Assembly (NCBI GenBank): GCA_016286245.1
Contig: JAEESG010000007.1
Location: 1-33,586 of the forward strand
DNA length: 33,586 bases
Source of the DNA: Clostridiales bacterium
GTDB taxonomy: Bacteria; Bacillota; Clostridia; Oscillospirales; CAG-382
Direction: 5' to 3'
The notes under the pieces are model-generated. The model was not told where the DNA came from. It saw only the letters and a list, made by a program, of their open reading frames with translations, and did not search any database. The translations under genes were made by a program, and so were the position numbers. Shown here piece after piece: positions 8,767 to 17,202 of this stretch (within the stretch, counting starts at the first letter, position 1; each line of letters starts with the position of its first letter).

Positions 8767-8778
8767 ATTGTGTTTCAT

Positions 8779-8861
8779 GTACTTTTTCGTGAAAAAGTAC
8801 GCAAAAAGGCTTTTGTCCCTTTCTCTCAGGGGAGAGAAAGAAACCCAAAGAGAGCTGAAAC
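8779..8861 (-). repeat. Dispersed palindromic intergenic repeat, copy A (two hairpins)
   Basis: GTACTTTTT-CGTG-AAAAAGTAC palindrome, then CTTTCTCTC..GGGGAGAGAAAG and AAAGAGAGCTGAA; the reverse complement matches copies B and C (TTCAGCTCTCTTTGG...CTCTCCCC...GAGAGAAAG). Confidence 0.75.
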
Positions 8862-8954
8862 ATTAAAAAGGTATATATCCGCACTTTTGCAGTAAAATTT
8901 CACCTAAAACGCAAACAAAAAATTGAAAGTTCTTTGCCGAGCTTTCTTTCAAGA

Positions 8955-8999
8955 AAGCGAAAAAATTAATAAACCCCCGATGCCAAAGGCATCGGGGGT
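8955..8999 (-). terminator. Terminator for the minus-strand 173-aa gene
   Basis: CCCCCGATGCC-AAA-GGCATCGGGGG; on the minus strand followed by TTTATTAATTTTTT. Confidence 0.85.
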
Positions 9000-9013
9000 A
9001 ACTTTATTCATTT

Positions 9014-9535
9014 TCATTCAGCCGTCTTGAAAACTCTCGAACAGTAGTATTTGAGACACTGTACGGTTTTCGGCGGAGCCGAAATCACAAGCGATTTTTT
9101 AACTCCGTTGGAGGAGTAAACAATCGTGTATGCGAACTTGTCGTTTTTTTTGCACGTGAAGAAAAGCGGGGCGGGGGCGGAAGCGTCGATTCCCTCCGAA
9201 ACGCTTTCAATGTCGGCGGTTTTGAAGGTGAGATAAACTTTTCTCGTCCTTTCGGCAAGTATTCTCGAAAGCTCGAATTCTCCCGTTGCGATTATGTATT
9301 CGTATTCAACTTTTGTGTATCGCAGCACGAAATAGGTTACGAAAAGAATCGCAACCAAAAGGAAAAAGCTTACTGCGGGCATGGTGTTTAGCGTTGCGCG
9401 CATCGAAAAAATGATTATTAAAAGAGAAACAAGACAAATGGCGATTCTTGCAAGAATAACGCCGGGCGTTGTGTCAACGGAAGTAAGAAATTCGGCGTAT
9501 CCCGCGTTTAAGTTGTCGGGTTCGTATTTTTTCAT
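9014..9535 (-). CDS. Hypothetical membrane protein with two predicted TM segments
   Basis: 173-aa ORF, paired TM helices (ILARIAICLVSLLIIIFSM; AVSFFLLVAILFVTYFVL), plausible RBS and terminator. Confidence 0.75.
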   Translation of the reverse strand: MKKYEPDNLNAGYAEFLTSVDTTPGVILARIAICLVSLLIIIFSMRATLNTMPAVSFFLLVAILFVTYFVLRYTKVEYEYIIATGEFELSRILAERTRKVYLTFKTADIESVSEGIDASAPAPLFFTCKKNDKFAYTIVYSSNGVKKSLVISAPPKTVQCLKYYCSRVFKTAE

Positions 9536-9587
9536 AATATCAATTCTTTCTGTGTTTTTTTATATTATATAATATTTTTTTAATTAT

Positions 9588-9632
9588 TTCAATAAAAAAA
9601 GAAAAAATACCGCAGAAATAATCTGCGGTATT
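9588..9632 (-). terminator. Terminator for the minus-strand 105-aa gene
   Basis: AATACCGCAGA-AATAA-TCTGCGGTATT; minus-strand T-rich tail. Confidence 0.83.
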
Positions 9633-9642
9633 TACGGCGCAA

Positions 9643-9960
9643 TCAGTCTTCTTTTGAAATTTCTATTTCTATTTCTTCGTCGGGCTTTTCTTCGAAAAGA
9701 TCTTCAAATACGTCGTCCTCGGATTCTTTTACGAATTTCTTTGCTTTTTCGATTTTGTCCGTAATTTCCTTTGCCTTCTCGTCCAGCTTTTCTTCTCCCT
9801 CAATTGAAACGTTTATATCGGAGTTGTCGGTATCTTCAATACTGTCGTCAATGCCTTCTATCGAAAGGGAGATTTTGAGTTTTTTCAGAAAAACGGCGAT
9901 TGCGGTGAAAACTGCCGCAAGGGAGACGAACGCGCCGATCCAGTAAACTAATTTTTTCAT
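9643..9960 (-). CDS. Small membrane-anchored protein with acidic C-terminal region
   Basis: 105 aa: N-terminal TM helix (LVYWIGAFVSLAAVFTAIAVFLKKL), then Glu/Asp-rich tail; SD GGAGGG upstream. Confidence 0.75.
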   Translation of the reverse strand: MKKLVYWIGAFVSLAAVFTAIAVFLKKLKISLSIEGIDDSIEDTDNSDINVSIEGEEKLDEKAKEITDKIEKAKKFVKESEDDVFEDLFEEKPDEEIEIEISKED

Positions 9961-10073
9961 AAAAAACCCTCCTTAAAAAATATCTTTACTGCTTCTATAA
10001 TAAGTATACCATTTTTTTTCAAATAATGTTGAAAAAAATATTAATTTTTTTGGTTAATTATTAACAAATGCGT

Positions 10074-10082
10074 GTTATAATA
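10074..10082 (+). promoter_or_regulatory. Possible extended -10 promoter upstream of asnB
   Basis: TGTTATAAT (TGnTATAAT) with no clear -35 box. Confidence 0.45.
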
Positions 10083-10131
10083 TATAAAATATTATTATAA
10101 TTGGAATTATTATGCAAACCTCGCGGAATAA

Positions 10132-10175
10132 TTCAGCTCTCTTTGGTTACTATCTCTCCCCCCCGAGAGAAAGTA
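10132..10175 (+). repeat. Dispersed palindromic repeat, copy B
   Basis: TTCAGCTCTCTTTGGTTACTATCTCTCCCCCCCGAGAGAAAGTACC, nearly identical to copy C and to the reverse complement of copy A. Confidence 0.8.
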
Positions 10176-10259
10176 CCGGCAAACGTTCCCCTTGCGCTGT
10201 AAAAATCAAATGAGCTGTTTGTTCTTACTGAATATCACCAACAAAACAAACTATAAAGG

Positions 10260-10304
10260 TTTCAGCTCTCTTTGGTTACTATCTCTCCCCTGAGAGAAAG
10301 TAAC
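10260..10304 (+). repeat. Dispersed palindromic repeat, copy C
   Basis: TTTCAGCTCTCTTTGGTTACTATCTCTCCCCTGAGAGAAAGTAACAGG; GTTACTATCTCTC-CCCT-GAGAGAAAGTAAC hairpin. Confidence 0.8.
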
Positions 10305-10351
10305 AGGAAAAAATAAAACATAAATTCCAAAAGAAAGGAATAAAAAAATAG

Positions 10352-12241
10352 ATGTGTGGATTTGCGGGAATATTTAAGGCGTATCCTCTGACGGAGCAGG
10401 ATAAGGCAGACCTCGAAAAAATGTCCGAATGCATAAGGCACAGAGGACCCGACGACGCGCAGTCGGTTGTGGATACCGACGCGGCGCTTGCGTTCAGAAG
10501 ATTAAGTATCATTGATCTTGAAAAGGGAACGCAGCCGTTTACCGATAAAAGCGGACGGTTTACGGGAATTTTCAACGGCGAAATTTATAACTATCTTGAA
10601 ATAAGGGACAACCTTATGAAAGAGGGGTACGTTTTCGAAACCCGCTCGGAAATAGAAACCATCGTTACATTGTATGAAAAAGTCGGGGAAGAGTTCATAA
10701 AAGAGCTTCGCGGAATGTTTTCGATAGTCATTTACGACAGAGTCGAAAAGACGCTTTTCGCGGGCCGCGACCCGTTCGGAATAAAGCCGTTCTATTATAG
10801 GGAGAATAATGACGGAATAGTATTTTCGTCGGAATTCAAGGCGTTTTTGTTCGACAGCAATATGCCTTCCTATTCGGTAAACGACGAGTATCTGCAGAGC
10901 TATTTTACGTTCCAGTACGTAACGGAGCCGGATACCGTAACGAACGATATAAAAATACTGCCCGCGGGACATTACGCATTTATAAAACAGGGCGAAAAGG
11001 TAATCCCGAAACCGTATATAGATATTTCCTTCAAGCCGGAAAGAAAAATCTCGTTCGACGAAAAGGAAAAAAGGCTCAGAAAAGCCGTTGAAAACAGTAT
11101 TGCGGCGCACATGCTCAGCGACGTTCCGGTAGGCTCGTTTTTGTCGAGCGGAATAGATTCCGCCGTAATTACCGCCGTTGCGTCAAAGATATGCCCCGGT
11201 ATAAAGGCGTTCACCGTTGCATTCGGCGTAAAGGATTATTCCGAAATAGATAACGCGTCCGAAATCGCAAAGCATATAGACGTAGAGCATATAAAGCTTG
11301 AAGCGGGACTCGACGAATTCTTCGGCGCGTATGATAAGGTGATGTATCACCTCGATTCGCCCATGGCGGACCCGTCTGTCGTTGCGATATATCTGATTTG
11401 CGAAGAAGCCGCAAGACACGTAAAGGTCGTGCTTTCGGGAGAGGGCTCCGACGAATTTTTCGCGGGATATAAGGTTTACCGCACGGCTCTTTCGGCGGAT
11501 AAAATATTCAATCTTCCGTCGCCGCTCAAAGCGCCGCTGAAAATGCTTGCAAAGACGCTTCCCGACAGCGTGAAGGGCAAACACCTGCTTGCAAGGGGAA
11601 CAACGCCGGTTGAAGAAAGATTTGTAGGAAATTCGTTTATTTTTGACGAAAAAGAAAAGGCAAAATTTTATAAAAAGGCAAACCCGGACTTTAAATTTAC
11701 CGACAGAACAAAAGATATCTACAAAAACGTCGAGGGAATGTCAACCCTTACCAAAATGCAGTACTGCGATATGAATACGTGGCTGAAAAGCGATATTCTC
11801 GTAAAGGGCGACAGACTTTCCATGGCGCATTCGCTCGAGGCGAGAGTTCCGTACCTCGATAAAGAGGTGTTCGAGGCGGCGCGCATACTTTGCGATGACG
11901 ATAAACTGAGAAACGGAACGACAAAATATATTTTGAGACACGCATTCCGCGACATCGTAAACGAGGAGACGGTAATGCGCCCGAAACTCGGTTACCCCGT
12001 TCCGATAAGGGTATGGCTCAAGGACGAACTGTACGACTGGGCGGAAGGTATAATAAAATCCCCGTACGCCGACGAATATATAGATAAGGAGCAGGCTCTG
12101 AAGCTCCTTGAGGCGCACAGAAAAGGCGAGGGAGACTATTATAAGCAGATATGGACGATACTCACGTTCATAAGCTGGTACAGAATATATATCGGCGAAG
12201 CGGATAACACAAGAAAGATGATACTTGACGGAAGACTTTAA
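10352..12241 (+). CDS. asnB: Asparagine synthase (glutamine-hydrolysing)
   Basis: N-terminal MCGFAGIF glutaminase nucleophile; SFLSSGIDSAVITA PP-loop; LSGEGSDEFFAGY. Confidence 0.96.
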   Translation: MCGFAGIFKAYPLTEQDKADLEKMSECIRHRGPDDAQSVVDTDAALAFRRLSIIDLEKGTQPFTDKSGRFTGIFNGEIYNYLEIRDNLMKEGYVFETRSEIETIVTLYEKVGEEFIKELRGMFSIVIYDRVEKTLFAGRDPFGIKPFYYRENNDGIVFSSEFKAFLFDSNMPSYSVNDEYLQSYFTFQYVTEPDTVTNDIKILPAGHYAFIKQGEKVIPKPYIDISFKPERKISFDEKEKRLRKAVENSIAAHMLSDVPVGSFLSSGIDSAVITAVASKICPGIKAFTVAFGVKDYSEIDNASEIAKHIDVEHIKLEAGLDEFFGAYDKVMYHLDSPMADPSVVAIYLICEEAARHVKVVLSGEGSDEFFAGYKVYRTALSADKIFNLPSPLKAPLKMLAKTLPDSVKGKHLLARGTTPVEERFVGNSFIFDEKEKAKFYKKANPDFKFTDRTKDIYKNVEGMSTLTKMQYCDMNTWLKSDILVKGDRLSMAHSLEARVPYLDKEVFEAARILCDDDKLRNGTTKYILRHAFRDIVNEETVMRPKLGYPVPIRVWLKDELYDWAEGIIKSPYADEYIDKEQALKLLEAHRKGEGDYYKQIWTILTFISWYRIYIGEADNTRKMILDGRL

Positions 12242-12270
12242 TCAAAAAACCGTGAGAAAGGGAGAGTGCG

Positions 12271-13404
12271 ATGCAGAATAAAGCGTGTGCGATAATATGC
12301 GAATATAACCCTTTTCATAACGGTCATAAGTACCAGATAGAGTATATAAAAGAGAATTACGGCCTGCCGTGCGTGTGCATAATGAGCGGAAATTTCGTTC
12401 AGAGGGGAGAAATTGCCTTTGCCGATAAGTACGCAAGGGCGAAAAAGGCGGTCGAGAACGGAGCGCAGATAGTGCTTGAACTGCCGTTCCCGTATTGCTG
12501 TATGACGGCGGAAAAGTTCGCGATGTCGGGCGTGGAAATAGCCGAAAAGTGCGGAATGTGTTCTCATATCGCGTTCGGCTCGGAATGCGCGGATATCGAG
12601 AAAATAAAAGCCGTGGCAGTTCTGCTTCTTGATGCGGATTTCAAAAAAGAACTCGAAAGGTCGAGGAAGGAAAATCCCGAAAAGAGCTTCGCATCGCTCA
12701 GGTGCGATGCGGTTCGTGAAAAACTCGGGGAGGAATATGCAAAAATACTCGAAAACCCGAATGATATTCTGGCGGTGGAATACGTAAAGGCGATAGTTAA
12801 AAAGAAAAGTGCGCTTGTGCCGATTGCGGTAAAGAGAACGGTGCGCTTTGATGAAGAACGGGGCGAATTTGCACCGTCTTCTTTTATAAGACTGAAATTT
12901 TACGAAAAAGACGAAAAAAACGGGAAATATCTGCCGTATAATATTTCCGAAATTAAAAAAGATATATTCGGCAAAGAAAAAATAAACGAATTTACAAAAA
13001 ACGTGCATATCTCACTTTTGCGCGAAACGCCCGAAAGATTAAAAAACATAAGCGAACTCGGCGGAGGCCTCGAATATGCGCTCATTTGCGCCGTAAAGAA
13101 CAGCGAAAACATCGGAGAAGCTTTGGAAAAGCTCAGGTGCAAGACGCTTACAAACGCAAAAATAAGACGGATGTTTTTGTTTTCGTTTTTCGGGGTAACG
13201 AAGGAAATGGAAAAGGAAATGCCGGAGTATACAAGCGTTCTTGCAATGTCAGAAAGCAAGTGCGCCGCAGACCTTATGCGAAAAGCGAGAAAAGAAAAGA
13301 GAATCATTATCGCGCAGAAAGCGGGCGCGGTAAGAAAGAATAAAAAGGCGTATGAACAGTATAAATTCTGCGAAAACGCGGAAAAAATTCTGAAATTATG
13401 TTAA
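12271..13404 (+). CDS. tmcAL: tRNA(Met) cytidine acetate ligase (TmcAL/YlbM family)
   Basis: CAIICEYNPFHNGHKYQIEYIKE nucleotidyltransferase motif, CIMSGNFVQRGEIAFADKYARAK. Confidence 0.9.
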   Translation: MQNKACAIICEYNPFHNGHKYQIEYIKENYGLPCVCIMSGNFVQRGEIAFADKYARAKKAVENGAQIVLELPFPYCCMTAEKFAMSGVEIAEKCGMCSHIAFGSECADIEKIKAVAVLLLDADFKKELERSRKENPEKSFASLRCDAVREKLGEEYAKILENPNDILAVEYVKAIVKKKSALVPIAVKRTVRFDEERGEFAPSSFIRLKFYEKDEKNGKYLPYNISEIKKDIFGKEKINEFTKNVHISLLRETPERLKNISELGGGLEYALICAVKNSENIGEALEKLRCKTLTNAKIRRMFLFSFFGVTKEMEKEMPEYTSVLAMSESKCAADLMRKARKEKRIIIAQKAGAVRKNKKAYEQYKFCENAEKILKLC

Positions 13405-13425
13405 AAAAGTGCGGCGGAGGTTTTT

Positions 13426-13836
13426 ATGCAGTATTATAACAAACTTGTAAAGAAATCTTTCGGCAGGGCAAAAGACGACGACCGCGCGGTGAGCCTTAAT
13501 CAGCTTGTAAACCTGTGCTGTGAGAAAATATCGGCAAAATACAAAAAAGACGTGATTTTCAAGGATTTCGGACTTCCGCTTTTCGTCAAGGGCGATATCG
13601 AAGAAGTGATAAACAAAATAATTTTTGAAATTGAAAAGCACATGGATAAAGAAGAACTGCACGTCTGCCTCGAAAGAGCAAAAAGGCGCGAATACGCGAA
13701 TATGTCCGTGCTCGACGAAAACGGAAACTGCCTGTCGGAAACACAGTTTGAACTGTATCTCGGCGTTCCTTCGACGGTAATAAGCGACAAGGATAAGGAC
13801 GAAATCGACAGAAAAATCGAAAAAGCTCTTGTTTGA
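13426..13836 (+). CDS. Hypothetical protein (136 aa)
   Basis: ORF with SD GGAGG in a collinear operon; no family recognised. Confidence 0.75.
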   Translation: MQYYNKLVKKSFGRAKDDDRAVSLNQLVNLCCEKISAKYKKDVIFKDFGLPLFVKGDIEEVINKIIFEIEKHMDKEELHVCLERAKRREYANMSVLDENGNCLSETQFELYLGVPSTVISDKDKDEIDRKIEKALV

Positions 13837-13861
13837 CAAAAAAGCGTATTAATAGTATAAT
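13833..13861 (+). promoter_or_regulatory. Sigma-A promoter for ruvC and downstream genes
   Basis: TTGACA (13833-13838), 17 nt, TATAAT (13856-13861); the -35 overlaps the upstream stop codon. Confidence 0.82.
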
Positions 13862-13899
13862 ATATATAATATATTTATATAAGGGAAAGGATGGTTCCG

Positions 13900-14400
13900 A
13901 TGCGGATAATGGGAATAGACCCCGGGCTTGCGACTGTCGGCTACGGAATCGTCGACTATTATAAAAACGAATTCAAAACGTACGATTACGGTGCGGTGCT
14001 AACGAAAGCGGGCAAAAAGACGGAATTAAGACTTGAGGAAATATACGAAAATATAGAGGAACTCATAAAAATCTCGCATCCCGACGCGGTATCGATAGAA
14101 AAGCTGTATTTCAACACCAACGAAAAGACGGCGGTAAACGTGTGCCAGGCAAGGGGCGTTATACTTCTTGCCGCGACAAGAAACAAAGTCCCCGTTTTCG
14201 AGTATACGCCCTTACAGATAAAGCAGGCGGTAACAGGATACGGAAGAGCCGAAAAAAAGCAGATAATCTATATGGTAACAAAGATTTTGAATTTGAAAAA
14301 GGAGCCCACCCCCGACGACGCGGCGGACGCGCTCGCAATGGCAATATGCCATGCGTATTGCTCGGATTCGATGTTGTTTGATTTGAAAGAGCGTTTTTAA
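13900..14400 (+). CDS. ruvC: Crossover junction endodeoxyribonuclease RuvC
   Basis: MGIDPGLATVGYGIVD; SIEKLYFNTNEKTAVNVCQARGVILLAA; PDDAADALAMAICH. Start set at 13900 from SD spacing (track start 13891). Confidence 0.95.
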   Translation: MRIMGIDPGLATVGYGIVDYYKNEFKTYDYGAVLTKAGKKTELRLEEIYENIEELIKISHPDAVSIEKLYFNTNEKTAVNVCQARGVILLAATRNKVPVFEYTPLQIKQAVTGYGRAEKKQIIYMVTKILNLKKEPTPDDAADALAMAICHAYCSDSMLFDLKERF

Positions 14401-14412
14401 GGAGGTAGAATA

Positions 14413-14730
14413 ATGAAACTCATTATGGCCGTAATACAAAACGATGACTCGCAGGAAGTAATATCGGAACTCATTAAAGAAGGATATCATTCAACAAAAA
14501 TAGCGTCAACCGGCGGTTTTTTGTCGTCGGGAAACACCACGCTCATAATAGGCGTCGAAGACGAAAAGATGGACGACGTAATAAAAATCATATCGGAGCA
14601 CAGCAAAGTGCGCTCACAGTACGTTCCCACAAACATTTATCCGTCGCTTGAGGTCGGCGGCACGATAAAGGTGCAGACGGGCGGAGCGACGATATTCGTT
14701 ATGAACGTAGAGCAGTTTTTACAGATATAA
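14413..14730 (+). CDS. darA: PII-like cyclic-di-AMP receptor (DarA/PstA, YaaQ family)
   Basis: MKLIMAVIQNDDSQEVISELIKEGYHSTKIASTGGFLSSGNTTLIIGVEDEK; synteny with holB and ricT as in the Bacillus yaaQ-holB-yaaT region. Confidence 0.88.
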   Translation: MKLIMAVIQNDDSQEVISELIKEGYHSTKIASTGGFLSSGNTTLIIGVEDEKMDDVIKIISEHSKVRSQYVPTNIYPSLEVGGTIKVQTGGATIFVMNVEQFLQI

Positions 14731-14754
14731 AAGCGTGATTTTGGGAGTTTTCGC

Positions 14755-15639
14755 ATGGCAAAGGAATTGAAAAACGCGCACGCCTTTCTCGTTTTGGAGC
14801 AGTCGCAGACCTTCTCAAATGAATATGCGTACCGCCTGGCGTCGGAGATACTCTGCACTGAAGAGGACGAAAACAAAAGACCGTGCGGGAAATGCGCTTC
14901 TTGCAGAATGGCTGAAAACAAGACGCATCCGGACATACTCGTTTTCGGACGCGCAAAAGTGAGCGTTGACGACGTAAGGGAAATGATAAGACAGGCTTAT
15001 CTTGCGCCGAACTCGGGGGATAAAAAGGTATTTGTTCTCGAGGGAATCGATAAATTCAACGCGCAGTCGCAGAACGCCATGCTGAAAATACTTGAAGAGC
15101 CGCCGAAAGGCGTGTATTTCGTGCTTACGGGCGCAAACAAAAACGCGGTTCTGCCGACGGTGCTTTCGAGAACCTTTGCGGTTCTGCCGAAAGAAAGAGA
15201 CGCAGACGAAAATTTTGAAAAATATCTTTCGGGAGACGAAACAAAAGAGAGTAAAGAGATATTGAAACAGTATATCGAAACGTATCCCGACGCAAAAGCG
15301 GAGGAATTCCCGACGGAATCGGTTCTGAAAGCGTATGCGCTTGCAAATGATTTTTACGGAGGGGAAAAAAGGAACGCGGTTTCGGAGTTCCCGCGTTCAA
15401 GAGAAGAAGCGGCAATTTATTTTAGGGCGTTTATGCTTTTTTCGAGAAATATATTCGTATATAAGCTCACAAACGGGAAAATACCGGAAAACGAGAGCGC
15501 GGAGTTCAAAAAAATCTGCGCGAAAACCTCGGCAAGAAGCGCCGCCGCATATTATGAGATTTTTGAAACAGCATATTTAAACAACGACAGTTTTGCAAAT
15601 ATAAACGCGCTTTACGCATATCTTTCGGAGCAAATATAA
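14755..15639 (+). CDS. holB: DNA polymerase III delta' subunit-like protein
   Basis: Zn-type CGKCASCRM cluster, SVDDVREMIRQAYLAPNSGDKKVFVLEGIDKFNAQSQNAMLKILEEPP. Confidence 0.88.
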   Translation: MAKELKNAHAFLVLEQSQTFSNEYAYRLASEILCTEEDENKRPCGKCASCRMAENKTHPDILVFGRAKVSVDDVREMIRQAYLAPNSGDKKVFVLEGIDKFNAQSQNAMLKILEEPPKGVYFVLTGANKNAVLPTVLSRTFAVLPKERDADENFEKYLSGDETKESKEILKQYIETYPDAKAEEFPTESVLKAYALANDFYGGEKRNAVSEFPRSREEAAIYFRAFMLFSRNIFVYKLTNGKIPENESAEFKKICAKTSARSAAAYYEIFETAYLNNDSFANINALYAYLSEQI

Positions 15640-15670
15640 GCGCGTTCGTTTGAAAGGATAAAAAATAAGA

Positions 15671-17194
15671 ATGAGTAACAATAATCAGAAAAGCGAAAAC
15701 ACGATGCATCAGGACGGCTCCATAAACACGAAAAAAGGCTTTTTCCGACCTTTTCAGAAAAAGAAGAAGAAAAACCCCGATAATAACGCAACGGGTATCG
15801 TTCCGGCAAAAACCGTAAACGCAGATAAAAATCAGAACGGGGAAAATCCTAAGAATAACCGCGGCGAAAACACAAACAAAAACGATAAGCATAACGGCAA
15901 CGAAAATTTCAAGAAGAACAGAAGCCGCAGACGCCGCGGAAATAATAACCATAACGGCAAAATAAACAATAATCAGCAGGAAAACGGCAGTCAGAATAAT
16001 AAAAGCGCAGACACAAACCGCCACAATAACGGCAAAAAGCAGGAAAAAAGCAGAAATAACGAGATAAAAGGGCTTTCCCCGCTTTCAAAGGATATGAAGC
16101 TGTTTTCGGGAATAAGCAAAAGCGACATTGAAAACTTTTCGGCAAAATCGGAAAAGGAGCCGTCGCTCGAAGAAAAGTATAAAAACGCGGTTCCTCTTGC
16201 CGAGCAGATAGCGCTTGAAGAAGAAAAGCGCAGAAGAAAGCCGAAATCAATGCAGAAAAACGAAATCGACAGGTCGGGCATTTCAAATTCCGACGAAAAC
16301 GGGAAGGAAGAAAAAAAGGCGTATGAAATAATAGGCGTTCGTTTTCGCGAAGCGGGAAAAATATATTATTTCGACCCCAAAGGCAACGACGTGCCGTTCG
16401 GAACGCCGGTAATCGTTGAAACCGCGCGCGGCAGCGAATACGGCTATACCGCAATATCAAACAGAATAGTGCCCGCCGAAAACGTAGTGCTTCCGCTCAA
16501 GGAAATAAAGAGAATAGCAACCGCCGCCGATACCGAAAAGTACCTCGCGAATAAGGCGCTTGAAAAAGAGACGGCAAAGATATTCAACGAAAAGGTAAAG
16601 GCGCTGGGACTGAATATGGACCTCGTCTTCGTGGAATATACGTTTGACAACGCAAAACTGCTGTTTTATTTCACGTCGGAAACGAGAGTCGATTTCAGAG
16701 AACTCGTAAAAGAACTCGCAATGGTGTTCAGAACGAGAATAGAACTTCGCCAGATAGGCGTAAGGGACGAGGCTAAGATAATCGGCGGACTCGGCGCATG
16801 CGGAAGAACCGTTTGCTGCAATACGTTCTTAGGTGATTTCGCACAGGTTTCGATAAAGATGGCAAAGGACCAGGGACTGTCCCTTAATTCCTCGAAAATA
16901 TCGGGCACCTGCGGAAAACTCATGTGCTGCTTAAGATACGAAAATAAGATTTACGAGGAGGAGCTTTCGCATACTCCCAAAGTCGGCGCAATAGTCGAAA
17001 CGGCGGACGGAAAAGGAACGGTAAAGGAAGTAAGCGTCCTCAAGGGAAAAGTAAGAGTGCTGCTCGACAGCGCGCCCGATGCGCCGCTTAAAGAATATGA
17101 CAGAGACGACGTCATCACGGTCGGCTTCAATAAAAAGGCCGCCGAGGAAGAGAATATGGAAGAACTGCGCAGTCTTGAAGACTACGAGGAATAA
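15671..17194 (+). CDS. ricT: PSP1-domain regulatory protein RicT/YaaT with long low-complexity N-terminal extension
   Basis: PSP1 core: VGVRF-like start, YFTSETRVDFRELVKELAMVFRTRIELRQIGVRDEAKIIGGLGACGRTVCCNTFL, SGTCGKLMCCLRYE; about 200 aa Asn/Lys/Arg-rich N-terminus. Confidence 0.92.
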   Translation: MSNNNQKSENTMHQDGSINTKKGFFRPFQKKKKKNPDNNATGIVPAKTVNADKNQNGENPKNNRGENTNKNDKHNGNENFKKNRSRRRRGNNNHNGKINNNQQENGSQNNKSADTNRHNNGKKQEKSRNNEIKGLSPLSKDMKLFSGISKSDIENFSAKSEKEPSLEEKYKNAVPLAEQIALEEEKRRRKPKSMQKNEIDRSGISNSDENGKEEKKAYEIIGVRFREAGKIYYFDPKGNDVPFGTPVIVETARGSEYGYTAISNRIVPAENVVLPLKEIKRIATAADTEKYLANKALEKETAKIFNEKVKALGLNMDLVFVEYTFDNAKLLFYFTSETRVDFRELVKELAMVFRTRIELRQIGVRDEAKIIGGLGACGRTVCCNTFLGDFAQVSIKMAKDQGLSLNSSKISGTCGKLMCCLRYENKIYEEELSHTPKVGAIVETADGKGTVKEVSVLKGKVRVLLDSAPDAPLKEYDRDDVITVGFNKKAAEEENMEELRSLEDYEE

Positions 17195-17202
17195 GTTGTA
17201 AC

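Noticed and set aside
8817-10304. CRISPR array from the repeated CTCTC/GAGAG units
   Set aside because: Only three copies, irregular spacing, mixed orientation, no cas genes.
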